A stretch of DNA of 64,000 nucleotides. It comes from Termitidicoccus mucosus (lineage in GTDB: Bacteria; Verrucomicrobiota; Verrucomicrobiia; Opitutales; Opitutaceae). Location of the stretch: NCBI RefSeq assembly GCF_038725785.1, contig NZ_CP109796.1, positions 558,001-622,000 on the forward strand, written 5' to 3'. The position numbers and the translations under genes are program-made. The notes under the pieces are model-generated. The model was not told where the DNA came from. It saw only the letters and a program-made list of their open reading frames with translations, and did not search any database. Numbering within the stretch: the first letter of the stretch is position 1; each line of letters opens with the position of its first letter. Below are positions 16,471 through 27,200 of the stretch, piece by piece.

Positions 16471-19400
16471 ATGCCCGGCGGTTACGAACCCACACGCGAC
16501 ATCCACGTCAGCGTTCGCGCATCTGTGCACGAGGCGGTCGCTGCCGCCGCCGGGGCGTCCGGCGGCGGCCCGCGCGCGCTCAAGATCTTCCGCACCGGCC
16601 TGCCGCGCGGTCCCCGTCGCCTCGCCCTCCTCCAAGCCCAGCTTGCCGCGATCGAGGCGCAGACCGCGGCCTGCGCCAGACGCCCCGACCGCTGGGCTCC
16701 CGTGCATGCCGGCGGCCGCTGTCCCGACGGCGTCTATGCCGTCACGGACCTCTATCAACGCTCCTTCCAGCGCATCATCGACGGGCGCCTCACGGTCGAT
16801 CCCCCCACGCTCCATGCCGTCGCGCGCGGCGTGATCGAGGGGCTGGTCGCCCTCGAACAGGCCGCCGCCCGCCCGCATGGCGCGCTCAAGCCGGCCAACA
16901 TTTTCGTCCCCGGCGCGGCCATCCTCCGCAAGTCGTCCATCCTGCTCGCCGAACCCGCGCCGCTCGCCGGCATCACCCACGAGCAGGCGCGCGCCGGCGA
17001 TTTCCGCGCGCTCGGCACGCTGCTCGTCACCCTGGTGCGCAAACGCGCCCGGGCCGGCTGGCCCATCGAGGACTCTCCCGAGTGGCGCGTCCTCGGCAAG
17101 CATGCCCGCGCCTGGATTGATTTTTGCAACTACCTCATCGATCCCCACGCGAAGCCCGCCGACTTCACGCTCGACGAACTCCAGCGCCGCTTCGCGCGCC
17201 TCGGCGGCCGCGCTTTGCCCGTCCCGGTCAAAGCCGCGCTTGTCGCCGCCCCCCTTGTCGTCCTTGCCAGTCCCTTTGCCTGGCTTCGTTTCGCTCCCTT
17301 TGAAAAACTTCCCGAGTCGGTGCAGGAATTCGCCATCAAACTCGGCAACCTTCCCCCGGACGTCGAGGAAGTCCCGCCCGAGTTTGGCGAACTCTGCACC
17401 GCGTGGTTCGAATGGTTCGGCTCCCTTTGCGCCGAACTCGACGACCCGCGCGTTCGCGCCCGCTGGAACGCCGATCCATGGCTTCGCGAACGCGTCACGG
17501 CCATCGCCGACACCCGCGCCAGACTCGACCCGCGCCTCATCACCGACGCGGGGCCCAATCTCGAATCGCTCGAGGCCCTCCGGGCCGCTCCTCCCGCCTC
17601 GGCCAAGCGCGGTCTTGTCGTCCGCCACATCAAGCAGGCCCGCGCCACGCTCGCCACGCTCGCCGGGTCGCTCGAAAAATGGCCCGGCGGAAAACGCCTC
17701 GCGGATGCGTCCGCCCGCCTCCAGTCCCGGGGCTGGGACACCGCCGCCCTCGAATTGCAACCCCCGCCGCCTCCGACGCTCGACTCCGGACGGCTCGCCC
17801 TCGACATCGACACCCGCCTCGTCCTGCTCGAAAACGCCGCCGCCGCCGAACATGCGTGGACCGCCGTCACTCGCGCAGCCACCGTCCTCGCCGACACCGG
17901 CGATCCCGTCCTTCCCGGTCTGTCCGACATGGTCCGGCTCCGCGTCGGACGCGCTCCGCTCGCCGAGCTTTCCACCCGCCTCGCCGGGCAGCAACCGCTC
18001 CTCGACACCCGCGTCGCGTTTGTCCGTGGCGATTGGGCCGCGCGCGTCGATCACGCGCGCTGGCTCCGCGAAGGTTTTGTCCGCGATTTTACCGGCCCCG
18101 TCACCGACGAAGTCCTCGCCCGCTGGGACGCCGATATCCGGCCCTACTATCTGGTTGGCAGCGCCGACGATCCGCGCGTCGCGGTCGATTGGGATGCCGC
18201 CGCCGCCCGCCTCGCCTCGGTCCTGCGCAGCCTGACCGGCGAGGAGGCCCAACTCGGCCTCGGCGCCGCCGTGTCCACTCCGTTCACCGCCGAAGCCGCC
18301 ACGCTTTCCTCCGACCTCGCCGCCCTTAGATCCCGCAAGGTTCTCCGCAAGGACATTTCCACGGTGACGGACGAAGTCGCCGCACTTCAGGCGCGCTTCA
18401 ACGATCTCGCCGCCCGCCTCGCCGTCGCGCTGGACGACATGCGCCCCGTGCCCGCCGAGTGGCTGACCCGCGTCCGCGCCGACAGCATCGCCGGCTCGCC
18501 CGTGCTTCAGGCCGAGTGGGCCAGGCGCCGCGACCAGCTTCTCGACGGCGTCACCGAACAAACCCTCGCGGCCGACGAGGCGGATTTCCGCGCCCTTCGC
18601 GCCCGCCTCCGCCGCGTGCGGGAATTTTTGGGTGCGCTCGACGGTCCTCAAGCCGCCGGCGGCATCGAGCCCGTGAATCTCGCCGGCATCCCGGAGGCCA
18701 TTGCCGCGCAGACCAGCGCCGCGGACAGCGCGCAGAAAGAAGCCGTCCTCGCGGAATTTCTGACCCAGGTTCAATGGGCGGCCGACGGCGCGCCTGCCGC
18801 TTCCATCGCGGATTTTGTCCGTCTCCCCGCGGTCCGGGCCCGTCTTGCCGCCCTTGCCGGGACGCGTTCCGCCGCCGCCGCGCTCGCCGCCGGCCTCGCC
18901 CGCCTCGAAACGCTGCTTGGGCTGGGGGCCGCCTGGTCCGAGCCGGTCGCCCTCGGCTCCGAGGCCGCCACCAGTATCCAGAAAATAATGACGGATGCCG
19001 CCGCCAGCCCCGCTTTTGCCGCCGTGACGGCCGCCGGACATCCCGCCGATCTCGTCGCCTCCGCCCGCCGACTCGAATCGCTTCAGTCTGAGACCGACCG
19101 CGCCGCCCTTGCCGACACCGCCGCCTCCGGCCAGCCGCTCAGCCTCCCCCTCGCGGCTTGGAACCGCCTCGACGCGTTGCCCGACTGGCCTGCGAGCCTC
19201 GAGGAGCTCGACCGGGAAATCGCCCTGGAGTCCGCGCTCAAATCGCGTATTGAAAAATCAGATACATTTTCCGCCGCGGGTTTGATTGAAAGCCAAAAGG
19301 CGAAAATCGGGGCCATCGCCACCCAGGCGCCGCACCGCTGGCGCCGCGCCTATGCGCAGATCGACCCCGCCTTCACCCCGGAAGTCCTCCAACGCATGCC

Positions 19401-20682
19401 CCAAATGGGCGTGGCTCCGGATGACCTCGCCGGCCTCGACCGCTTCGATTATCTCCTCGCCAACGCCAAGACCACCCGCTGGGCCCGCCTCTCCGAAGCC
19501 GACGCCCAAACCCGCCGCGACGAATTTGTCTCCCTCGCCCGCGCCATTCCCGAAGCCGCCGCCGATTCCGCCGTCGCCCGTTTCCTCGGCGAGGCCGCCG
19601 CGGTCAACCTCGAGCCCACCGGCGAGGCCACCACCCCCGCCGACATCGGCCCCGGGCGCATCGGCTGGCAGGGCGAGTTCACCGACGACGGCAGACGCGC
19701 GACCTACCGCTGGACCGATCTCACCGGAACCGCGCGCATCCAGGAATATCTTCTCGTGGAACCCGAGGCCGGCGTGCCCTTTTTCCTTTCCACTCGCGCG
19801 ATTTCCATCGGCGACTTCATCGCCCTGGTCGAGCAATATCCGGCGGGCGCCGAGGTCACCGCCGCCATGCCGGCCTACCTCGCCGCCGTTTCCGAGGGCA
19901 CGGACACGGACGCCCGGCCCGGCCCCCAGACCTGGCGCATCCTCGCGCCCCGCCGTGCCACCGCCCGACGTCTCAACGACAGCCGCATGACGCTCAACAA
20001 TCGCTGGACGGCCTACCTCGACCCCCGCTGGCCCGAGCCTCTTTACGCGCCCGGCCTCGACGTCCCCGCCGCGCCCACCGCCGCCCACCCGCTGCAAAAC
20101 ATCCCCCCCGCCGCCGCCCGTGTATTTACGGAGCGGATACTCGGCGCCCGGCTGGCCACGCCCGAGGAGTGGGCCTCCCTCGCCACCCTGTATGCGGACC
20201 GCGCTTCGCCCTCCTTCCCGGGAGTCAATTTTTCCGATGCCGCCTGGCTCGCCCAGCGCGATTATCTCATCCAGCGCGGGGCCAACTTCGAGTATCCCTG
20301 GCCCGACTCCGGCGCCTTTGTCCCCGTCGATTACGCGGGAGGCGCGCGCCAGGCCGCCCTGCCTTATGCCCCCGGTTCCGACGACCGCACGCTCTGGTTC
20401 GCGGAAACAGGCGGCACTGGCGGCGATTTCGCGCACTTGTATGGCAATGTCGCCACCTACCTCCACGATCCCCTGACCGACCGTTACTTCGTCGCCGGCG
20501 GATCCGCCCTTTCTCCTGCCGGGCTGGATCCGAAAACCGCCTATCCCATCGACGCCTTTGCCGAGGGTTACGCCGACGTCGGACTGCGGCCGGCCTTCGA
20601 TGCCTCCAAGGCCATGATCATCCGGGCCTCGCTTATAAAACTCCTCCGCCTGCAGCCCTACGTCCGACAACCACAAAAGTAA
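16471..20682 (+). CDS. Pseudokinase - membrane helix - FGE-fold fusion protein
   Basis: 1403 residues. The N-terminal ~240 resemble a Ser/Thr kinase: beta-3 ALKIF with Lys38, and a catalytic-loop match HGALKPANIF at residues 136-145. The HRD Asp is Ala138 and no DFG is seen, so a pseudokinase is likely. A transmembrane helix spans about 255-274. A long, mostly helical Ala-rich region follows to about 1080. Residues ~1095-1390 match the formylglycine-generating-enzyme/sulfatase-modifying-factor fold (FFLSTRAISIGDFIALVEQY, LATPEEW, YFVAGGSALSP, VGLRPAFD). That part contains no cysteine, so it cannot act as an oxidase of the FGE type. The layout suggests cytoplasmic sensing linked to a periplasmic binding domain, comparable in place to the PpkA pathway of other T6SSs. 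Role is inference. Confidence 0.7.
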   Translation: MPGGYEPTRDIHVSVRASVHEAVAAAAGASGGGPRALKIFRTGLPRGPRRLALLQAQLAAIEAQTAACARRPDRWAPVHAGGRCPDGVYAVTDLYQRSFQRIIDGRLTVDPPTLHAVARGVIEGLVALEQAAARPHGALKPANIFVPGAAILRKSSILLAEPAPLAGITHEQARAGDFRALGTLLVTLVRKRARAGWPIEDSPEWRVLGKHARAWIDFCNYLIDPHAKPADFTLDELQRRFARLGGRALPVPVKAALVAAPLVVLASPFAWLRFAPFEKLPESVQEFAIKLGNLPPDVEEVPPEFGELCTAWFEWFGSLCAELDDPRVRARWNADPWLRERVTAIADTRARLDPRLITDAGPNLESLEALRAAPPASAKRGLVVRHIKQARATLATLAGSLEKWPGGKRLADASARLQSRGWDTAALELQPPPPPTLDSGRLALDIDTRLVLLENAAAAEHAWTAVTRAATVLADTGDPVLPGLSDMVRLRVGRAPLAELSTRLAGQQPLLDTRVAFVRGDWAARVDHARWLREGFVRDFTGPVTDEVLARWDADIRPYYLVGSADDPRVAVDWDAAAARLASVLRSLTGEEAQLGLGAAVSTPFTAEAATLSSDLAALRSRKVLRKDISTVTDEVAALQARFNDLAARLAVALDDMRPVPAEWLTRVRADSIAGSPVLQAEWARRRDQLLDGVTEQTLAADEADFRALRARLRRVREFLGALDGPQAAGGIEPVNLAGIPEAIAAQTSAADSAQKEAVLAEFLTQVQWAADGAPAASIADFVRLPAVRARLAALAGTRSAAAALAAGLARLETLLGLGAAWSEPVALGSEAATSIQKIMTDAAASPAFAAVTAAGHPADLVASARRLESLQSETDRAALADTAASGQPLSLPLAAWNRLDALPDWPASLEELDREIALESALKSRIEKSDTFSAAGLIESQKAKIGAIATQAPHRWRRAYAQIDPAFTPEVLQRMPQMGVAPDDLAGLDRFDYLLANAKTTRWARLSEADAQTRRDEFVSLARAIPEAAADSAVARFLGEAAAVNLEPTGEATTPADIGPGRIGWQGEFTDDGRRATYRWTDLTGTARIQEYLLVEPEAGVPFFLSTRAISIGDFIALVEQYPAGAEVTAAMPAYLAAVSEGTDTDARPGPQTWRILAPRRATARRLNDSRMTLNNRWTAYLDPRWPEPLYAPGLDVPAAPTAAHPLQNIPPAAARVFTERILGARLATPEEWASLATLYADRASPSFPGVNFSDAAWLAQRDYLIQRGANFEYPWPDSGAFVPVDYAGGARQAALPYAPGSDDRTLWFAETGGTGGDFAHLYGNVATYLHDPLTDRYFVAGGSALSPAGLDPKTAYPIDAFAEGYADVGLRPAFDASKAMIIRASLIKLLRLQPYVRQPQK

Positions 20683-20711
20683 TCCCTTCTGTTCTTCAAC
20701 ACGCACACACC

Positions 20712-21659
20712 ATGTCCGACCAAAAAAACACTCCCGCCACCTCCGCCGGCCTCCCCGACGCTCCCGTCTGGGCCGCCAACACTGCCAGCCGCCTCCGTTA
20801 TCTTCAGGCCAACTTCGCCGACGATTCCCGTGAAAACCGCGAGTCGTTTCTCGAGGATGAGCTCAAGAAACTCCTCGACCCCGTCCCCGCCAGCAAACGC
20901 CAGCTCTATCTCGACGCTCTGGCCGAGAAGTTCCCCACGTGGGAATCCCTCGCCACCGCGTCCGCCGAGCCCGTTGCCGCCGGCCCCGGAGAAATGTCAC
21001 CCGAGGACATCTGGTCGCTCTTCCTCAAGACGCTTCCCCGTTATTCCCTCGAACAGCGGGAAATGATCCAGCGACGCCTCGCCGACGCTGGTTTCGTGCA
21101 CATTGCCAGCGACTCGCTCGATCCCGAGTCGCTCGCCGAGATCACGCAAAAATTGAAACTCTCCTCGTCCGACAGGATCGACGCCGCGCGCCTCGGCAAA
21201 CTCTTCGCCGCGCTAGCCGAGGTCTGCATCATGACCGATCAACTGGCCTGGAACGTCTGGAAGGGGCTCGCGCCGAAATCCACCATCCGCCGCGACGGCT
21301 CGGCCGGCGATCTCCGCACCGCGCTCCGGCGTTCCGTGACCGGCGACGCCGAGGTCTCGTCCGTGCAGATCGGCCAGCAGCTCGAAAAAATGCGGCAGCT
21401 CATCGCCGGCCTGCTCGCCTCGCTCGGCCCCGCCGGCAAGAATTTCGCCCGCCGTTTTCAGTCCCGGTATTCCCCGGAGGCGATTCGCGACATCGTGAAA
21501 ATGGAAGGCGGCTCCTCCATTTTCGGCAATGCCGACTCCAGGTTTTGGAAAAAGTACACGGAACTCGCCGGCGAAATCAGCGAGGGCTCCATCCAGACCG
21601 ACATGATGGACGCGGTCGCGCAATATGCCGAGGACCTGATGAAGGGCGGCCAGCGCTGA
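20712..21659 (+). CDS. TagH C-terminal-domain-like T6SS protein
   Basis: 315 residues from the ATG at 20712, 29 bp after the preceding stop. The C-terminal ~190 residues (LKLSSSDRIDAARLGKL..., LRTALRRS, QIGQQLEKMRQLIAGLLASLGPAG, FARRFQSRYSPEAI, FWKKYTELAGEI) resemble the C-terminal domain of T6SS FHA proteins (TagH/Fha), where a helical bundle follows the FHA domain. No FHA domain is present here; the N-terminal half is acidic and helical. In other systems this part binds baseplate or kinase-pathway partners. It ends the block that starts at 12296, 15 bp before intergenic element copy 2. Assignment by pattern only, so moderate. Confidence 0.5.
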   Translation: MSDQKNTPATSAGLPDAPVWAANTASRLRYLQANFADDSRENRESFLEDELKKLLDPVPASKRQLYLDALAEKFPTWESLATASAEPVAAGPGEMSPEDIWSLFLKTLPRYSLEQREMIQRRLADAGFVHIASDSLDPESLAEITQKLKLSSSDRIDAARLGKLFAALAEVCIMTDQLAWNVWKGLAPKSTIRRDGSAGDLRTALRRSVTGDAEVSSVQIGQQLEKMRQLIAGLLASLGPAGKNFARRFQSRYSPEAIRDIVKMEGGSSIFGNADSRFWKKYTELAGEISEGSIQTDMMDAVAQYAEDLMKGGQR

Positions 21660-21674
21660 CCCCGCGCCGACCCT

Positions 21675-21701
21675 ATTACAAAAAAATACGCCCATTGTAA
21701 T
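21675..21701. promoter_or_regulatory. Intergenic element copy 2 (ATTACAA-N13-TTGTAAT)
   Basis: Perfect 7-bp inverted half-sites with a 13-base spacer, starting 15 bp after the stop of the TagH-C-like gene and ~330 bp before tssK. The spacer is A-rich on the left and C-rich on the right, as in copies 3 and 4. Confidence 0.65.
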
Positions 21702-22028
21702 CGCTGGCGCATTTACAGTGTTCGGGGGATGCGGAATATACAAACATTGGCGCGTGCAAGCGCGGCCCCGTCCATCTCAACGAATCCCTGAACAGCAGGT
21801 TCGCATGAAATTATCCAGCCAAAAAATATATATCAAAAACGATGCGAAACAGGGGCTGCCTCCCTCTAAAAACGAGGCCGGTGCCAGGATGTTGGCATGT
21901 GGGTATTGCGATAATTTTTGGCTGTAATCCTCGACAAGAAAAGCAGTCGCCCGGGCGGGATTCGGCATGTGCGCATTCCCGGCCTTGAGCGATTATCCGT
22001 CCGGTTTTTTTGCTTCTGACCCTCATCC
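21702..22028 (+). other. Leader region upstream of tssK
   Basis: 327 bases without a credible gene. A 69-codon ORF at 21718-21927 has no family resemblance or ribosome-binding site. AGCCAAAAA near 21820 and its reverse complement near 21914 could pair over ~85 bases, forming a large loop in the leader. Nothing else is evident. Confidence 0.35.
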
Positions 22029-23399
22029 ATGTCCCTCAATATACATTGGCACGAAGGGCTGTTCCTTCAGCCCCATCATCTTCAACGTTTTCAACTCGGT
22101 GCGATTTATCAGGGTCAATCTGATCGGCGCGTCGCCCGGCCTCATCCCTATGGCATCATCGAGGCGAAGCTCTCCCTCGATGAATTGGCCAACTTCCGGG
22201 TGCGTTTCGACAAGCTGCGCGTGTTCATGCCCGGCGGGCTCGATTTGTGCTTCCCCGAAAACGCCGAACTGCCGTCCATCGACATCAAGCCGCTCTTTGC
22301 CGGCAGCGGCTCGGTGTTTACGATCTATCTGGGCGTGCCGGTCTGGCGCGAAGGCCGCGCCAACGCCGGGGGCGAGTCGCCGGACGAGCAGCCCGACGCG
22401 GCCACGAAAATCATCTATCGCGTGCGGGAGGAAAAACTCGCCGACGAAAACACCGGCGACAACGCCAAGCCGCTCCTCACGCGCCGCTACAACGCCCGTT
22501 TCGTGCTCGACGACGACGACAAGTCCGACCTCGAACTCGTGCCCGTGCTGCGCCTGGTGCGCGGCGTCGGCGAGCAGCTTGGCCAGCCGAAGCTCGACCC
22601 CGAGTTTGTGCCCCCGTGCCTGTTCATCACCGGTTCGAGCGCGCTGCACAACCTCATCCGCGACCTCGTCAACCAGCTTGAGGCGAGCCGGCAGGAGCTC
22701 GTCATCCAGCTCAACCGCGGCGGCTTCGCGATGGACACGCTGCGCGGCGCGCAAATCGAGCAGATCCTGCGGTTCCGCACGCTCAACAGTTTTTCGGCGC
22801 GCCTTTCGTCGCTGCTCGCGGCGGCGAATGTCGAGCCCTTCGCGTGGTATCTGGAGCTCCGCGCGCTGCACGGCGAACTGGCGGCGCTGCATCCCGACAA
22901 GGACGACTACGAAAGCGTACCCGCCTACAATCACGAGAACCTGTTCAACGCGTTCGACCAGTTGAGCACCAAGATTCGCGGTCTGCTGCGCGGCGTCGTG
23001 ACGGCGTCGTTTCTCAAGCTCGAATTCAAGCCCGCCGACGGCGCCCTCGAGGCGGTCTTCACCGAGGAGCAGCTCACGCGCCCGGTGGATTATTTCCTCG
23101 GCGTCAAATCCAAGGACGACCCGCGCACCATCGTCGCGCTGGTGGAGGACGGCAACCGTTTCAAGTTCATGCCCAAGAGCCTCGCCACGCGCGCCGTGCG
23201 CGGCGTGGAACTCAAGGAGGAGCGCTTCCCGCCGATGCAGCTCCCTGCGGTCGCCGGCGTGACCTATTTCCGCCTCAACCGCGCCGAGAGCGCGCGCGTC
23301 TGGCAGCTTCTCCAGACGGAAAAGGCCGCCGTCATCCGCTGGCCCGACCAGGAGAAATCGGACTTCGCCGTCACGCTTTACATGACCCTGGGGGACTGA
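22029..23399 (+). CDS. tssK: TssK, T6SS baseplate connector
   Basis: 456 residues, the normal TssK (VasE/ImpJ) length. The N terminus has the family signature IHWHEGLFLQPHHLQRFQ. Conserved later motifs include PYGIIEAKLS-type strand sequence early on and AYNHENLFNAFDQLSTKIRGLL before the C-terminal domain. TssK trimers join the TssEFG baseplate wedges to the TssL-TssM membrane complex on the cytoplasmic side. It starts a tssK-tssL-tssM-tagF run on the same strand, preceded by a long leader with element copy 2. Confidence 0.96.
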   Translation: MSLNIHWHEGLFLQPHHLQRFQLGAIYQGQSDRRVARPHPYGIIEAKLSLDELANFRVRFDKLRVFMPGGLDLCFPENAELPSIDIKPLFAGSGSVFTIYLGVPVWREGRANAGGESPDEQPDAATKIIYRVREEKLADENTGDNAKPLLTRRYNARFVLDDDDKSDLELVPVLRLVRGVGEQLGQPKLDPEFVPPCLFITGSSALHNLIRDLVNQLEASRQELVIQLNRGGFAMDTLRGAQIEQILRFRTLNSFSARLSSLLAAANVEPFAWYLELRALHGELAALHPDKDDYESVPAYNHENLFNAFDQLSTKIRGLLRGVVTASFLKLEFKPADGALEAVFTEEQLTRPVDYFLGVKSKDDPRTIVALVEDGNRFKFMPKSLATRAVRGVELKEERFPPMQLPAVAGVTYFRLNRAESARVWQLLQTEKAAVIRWPDQEKSDFAVTLYMTLGD

Positions 23400-23474
23400 C
23401 CGCAAACACCGCCCGCGCCGCGTCCTCCCCGCCCATTTCGAGCAAAAACCGCCACCCGCGTCCCTCCCATTCCG

Positions 23475-24224
23475 ATGTCATCCGTCCCTGCCACCGCGCT
23501 CACCCTGCCCGCGCTCTGCGAGCCGCTTTTTCAGGAAATCTGCCGCCTGAACCGCCTTGGCCGCAAGGCCTCGTCGGGCGAATTCGCCATCGCCGCCGCC
23601 GAGATAAAGGCGATCTTCGCCAAGATGGCCGGGCAGGCCAAGGCCGACGCCCGCCTGCTCCAGAATTACGAGAAGGTCGAGCTCCCGCTCATCTTCTTCG
23701 TCGATTCGATGATCTCCGACAGCAGGCTGCCCTTCGCCAACGAGTGGAACAACAACCGCCTCGCCTACGAACGCAACGAACTCGCCGGTGACGAGAAATT
23801 CTTCGACCTGCTCGACGAGACGCTCGCCGAAAACAAGGACGGCGCCGCCGACCGCCTCGTGATCTTCTACACCTGCCTCGGCCTCGGTTTCACCGGCTGG
23901 TATCAGGGCCAGACCGAGCACCTGCGCAAAAAGATGAGGGAAATCCAGCCCCGCATCCGCGAGTTTCTCGACACCGACGAGACCGGCCTCATCTGCCCCG
24001 ACAGCTACAAGCACACCAACACCGCCAACCTGCCGCTGCCCATGGGCTCCGTGCTCGTGCCGATGCTGATCACCGCGGCCTGCCTCATCATCATGGTCAT
24101 CGCCGCCAATGTCGTCCTCTTCAAAACCTCGTCGAGCGAGCTCAACGAGGCCATCGACACCATCCGCGAGCATCAGGCCGCCGCATCCAAGCCCGCCGGC
24201 AACGAAGCCGCCGCCGAACGCTGA
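23475..24224 (+). CDS. tssL: TssL (DotU/IcmH), T6SS membrane complex
   Basis: 249 residues. The cytoplasmic helical domain (LCEPLFQEICRLNR, LPLIFFVDSMISDS, FFDLLDETLAENKDGAADRLVIFYTCLGLGFTGWY) matches DotU-family TssL. A single transmembrane helix lies at about 193-216 (LVPMLITAACLIIMVIAANVVLF), followed by a short periplasmic tail. There is no peptidoglycan-binding OmpA-type extension, so cell-wall anchoring must come from another protein. It binds TssM in the inner membrane. It lies 75 bp after tssK and 17 bp before tssM. Confidence 0.93.
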   Translation: MSSVPATALTLPALCEPLFQEICRLNRLGRKASSGEFAIAAAEIKAIFAKMAGQAKADARLLQNYEKVELPLIFFVDSMISDSRLPFANEWNNNRLAYERNELAGDEKFFDLLDETLAENKDGAADRLVIFYTCLGLGFTGWYQGQTEHLRKKMREIQPRIREFLDTDETGLICPDSYKHTNTANLPLPMGSVLVPMLITAACLIIMVIAANVVLFKTSSSELNEAIDTIREHQAAASKPAGNEAAAER

Positions 24225-24241
24225 GAAAACGCGAAAAAAAC

Positions 24242-27200
24242 ATGAGAGAAATTTTCGACAACATCTCCGACAACCTGCGCTACGTGGCCATGCTGCTCGC
24301 CGGCACGGCCATCGGCGGCAAGCTCCTCTTCGCCGACCAGGCGATCATGACCGTCTTCGCCATCGGGTTCCTCGTCCTCGCGGCGCTCCTGTTCCTGTTC
24401 GACCTTTTCCGCCGCATAAAGAAAAAGAAATCCGAGGAGCGCCTCGCCGCGCAGCTTTCCGACAACAGCTCCGGCTCCTCCTCCGTCAGCGATGCCGCGC
24501 GCAAGGCCCAGCTCGACGCGCTCCGCCAGAACTTCCAGAAGGGCCTCGACAAATTCCGCTCCGCGGGGAAAGACCTGTATTCACTTCCCTGGTACATGGT
24601 CGTCGGCGAGCCCGGCTCCGGCAAAACCGAGGCCGTCCGCCACTGCAACGTGGGCTTCCCCCCCGGCCTCCAGGACGAAATGCAGGGCGCGGGCGGCACC
24701 ATCAACATGCACTGGTGGTTCACCAACCAGGCCGTGCTCCTCGACACCGCCGGCAAGCTTCTCTTCCAGGAGGCGCCGCCCGGCACCACCACCGAGTGGC
24801 ACGCGTTTCTCGACCTGCTCAAGAAGAACCGCCCCAACTGCCCCGTCAACGGCCTGCTTCTCGTCATCCCCGCCGACTCGCTCCTCAGGGACAACGGCGA
24901 CGACATCGCGAAAAAAGCCGGCAAGATCGCCGAACAACTCGACCGCATCCAGCGCACGCTCGACGTCCGCTTCCCCGTGTTTGTCCTCGTCACGAAGTGC
25001 GACCTGCTGAACGGATTCCGCGAATTTTTTGCCGGGTTGAAGGACCCGCAGCTCCAGCACCAGATGACCGGCTGGTCAAACCCCGCCCCGCTCGACGCGC
25101 CCTTCTCGCCGGAGCATGTCGACGAATACCTCGACACCGTCTCGCAAAAAATCGCGCGCCGCCGCCTCGGCCTCATCGCCGACCCCGCGCCCGAGACGCC
25201 CGAAGGCCGCCGCACCGACGAGGTGGACGCCCTCTTCGGCCTCCCGCAAAGCATCCAGGCGCTCGCGCCGCGCCTGCGCCGCTACCTCGAGATGATCTTC
25301 GTCACCGGCGAATGGTCGGCGAAGCCGCTTTTCCTCCGCGGCATTTATTTCACCTCCGCCCTCACCGAGGGCAAGGCCCTCGACCTCGAAATCGCCCAGG
25401 CGCTCGGCGTGCAGCCCGACGCGCTGCCCGAGGGCAAACTCTTCGAGCGCGAGCGCTCCTTTTTCCTGCGCGATTTGTTCATGCAGAAAGTCTTCAAGGA
25501 AAAGGGGCTCGTCACGCGCGCGAGCAACACCCGCAAGCTCGTCAAGCGCCGCCAGATGATTCTCTTCGGCTCGCTCGCCGCCAGCCTCGCCGCCGTGCTC
25601 GGTCTCTCCATCTGGGGCGCCTACACCGTGAAGCACAGCGTCGGCGCGGAGAGCGCCTACTGGAAGACCGCGTCGGCCAACTGGCAGGCCGGCCACACCT
25701 GGTTCCCCATCGTGTCGCCCGAGTTTCGCGGCTCCGCCAAATTCGTTTACAACGGGGAAACCTCCGTGACCGTCGGCGGCGAGCCGATTCCCCTGCATGA
25801 ATTCCACGCCCGGCTGCAAGGACTCGTCACGCGCGACATCCCCGTGCCCTTCGTCTTCAAGCCGATGAACGCGCTCGTGGTGCGGGCCAACTCCGGCCGC
25901 CGCGAGGCGCAGCGCGCCCTCTTCGAGGCCAGCGTCATGCGCCCCGCGCTCAACGCCGCCCGTATCCGAATGTCAGATACACGCGCCGCCTGGACCCCGC
26001 GCGAGACCTCCGCCCTGGCCGCGCTCGTCCAGCTCGAGGGCGTCATTCATTTCCCTTCGCTTCCCGGCCAGCGCGTCGAGTTCGAGCCGGGCGCGTTTCT
26101 CAACCCGCTGCTCGGGCTCTGGACCGAGGACGCGAAGGCACCGTTTACGCTCAACGGCGTTTTCGAGTGGACGTATTACAAGGACGGCGCGGGGCGCGGG
26201 AAATGGCCCGACGCCACGTGGTCCGCCGGCCCCTCGTTCCGCGAAAACAGCCCCATCGCGAGCGGCTGGCAGTTGTTTGCCAAGGCGCAGCAGGCCGACA
26301 CCACGGCGCAGCAAACCGAGGCGCTCACGCTCGCGAAGGCGCGCGACGCGGCCGGGGCCTACCGCTCCGCGGAGAAGGACTTTTATCGCTACGTCCAGCG
26401 GCCCGTTTCCACCGCGGGCTGGAAGACGGAGGCGAGCCGCACCTACGCCGCGCTGACGGGGGCGAAGCAGGGGCTCGACGACTCCCTGGCGGCCGCGCAA
26501 AGCTCCGGCCTGCTGCCGAAGGAAGGGCCGGTGTCCCTCGCGCAATCCTTCGACGCTATCGTCCGGAAAGCCCAGGCCAATGCCGACGCCGGACTGAAAG
26601 CCCTGCGCGATATCACGCTCAAGTTCCGCCCGCCCGCCGAACAGGCCGGTGGCTTCATCAGCGGGCTCCTCGGCCCCGACACACCCGAGCCGGAACTGCC
26701 CGTCCCCGGCGCCGCGGCCAAGGTCTCCGAGCTTGCCAAGAAAAACGCCGTCACCTTCACGCCCGAATTTCCGATGTTGCAGGAAGTCTCCGCGCGCCTC
26801 GACCGCATCGAGCAGGACACGCTTGCGGCGACCCGCTCCGTGTTCGGCGGCGACACGGCCGCGGCGCTTGCCGAGCTCGATGCCGATTATCTTGCCGTCA
26901 TGGAAAAACAGATGCTCTACCGCTTCCGCTGGGAAACCTACACGGCGGCGATGAGCCTGTTCACCCTTCCCGCCGGATTGGAAAAGAACATCGTCGGCGA
27001 GCTGGCCAGGACGCTCGACGACTCCGCGGCGTCGGCCGCCGCCATCGCGACCCAGTCGGAGAAATACGACTTCAAAAATGTCTATGATTTCCGCCAGGCC
27101 GTCCGCAACCTCGTGGATGCCGGCGGCCGGGCCCGCGCGCTCGATCTGCACCGGCTCCATGGCGACGTCATCGCCGCGCACCTCGCCCGCGACGCCGGAT

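Noticed and set aside
15532-19041. 1169-codon open frame on the minus strand
   Set aside because: Gly/Arg-rich shadow of the two pseudokinase genes; no recognisable motif.
21718-21927. 69-codon plus-strand ORF in the tssK leader
   Set aside because: No ribosome-binding site, no family resemblance, and composition like the non-coding surroundings.
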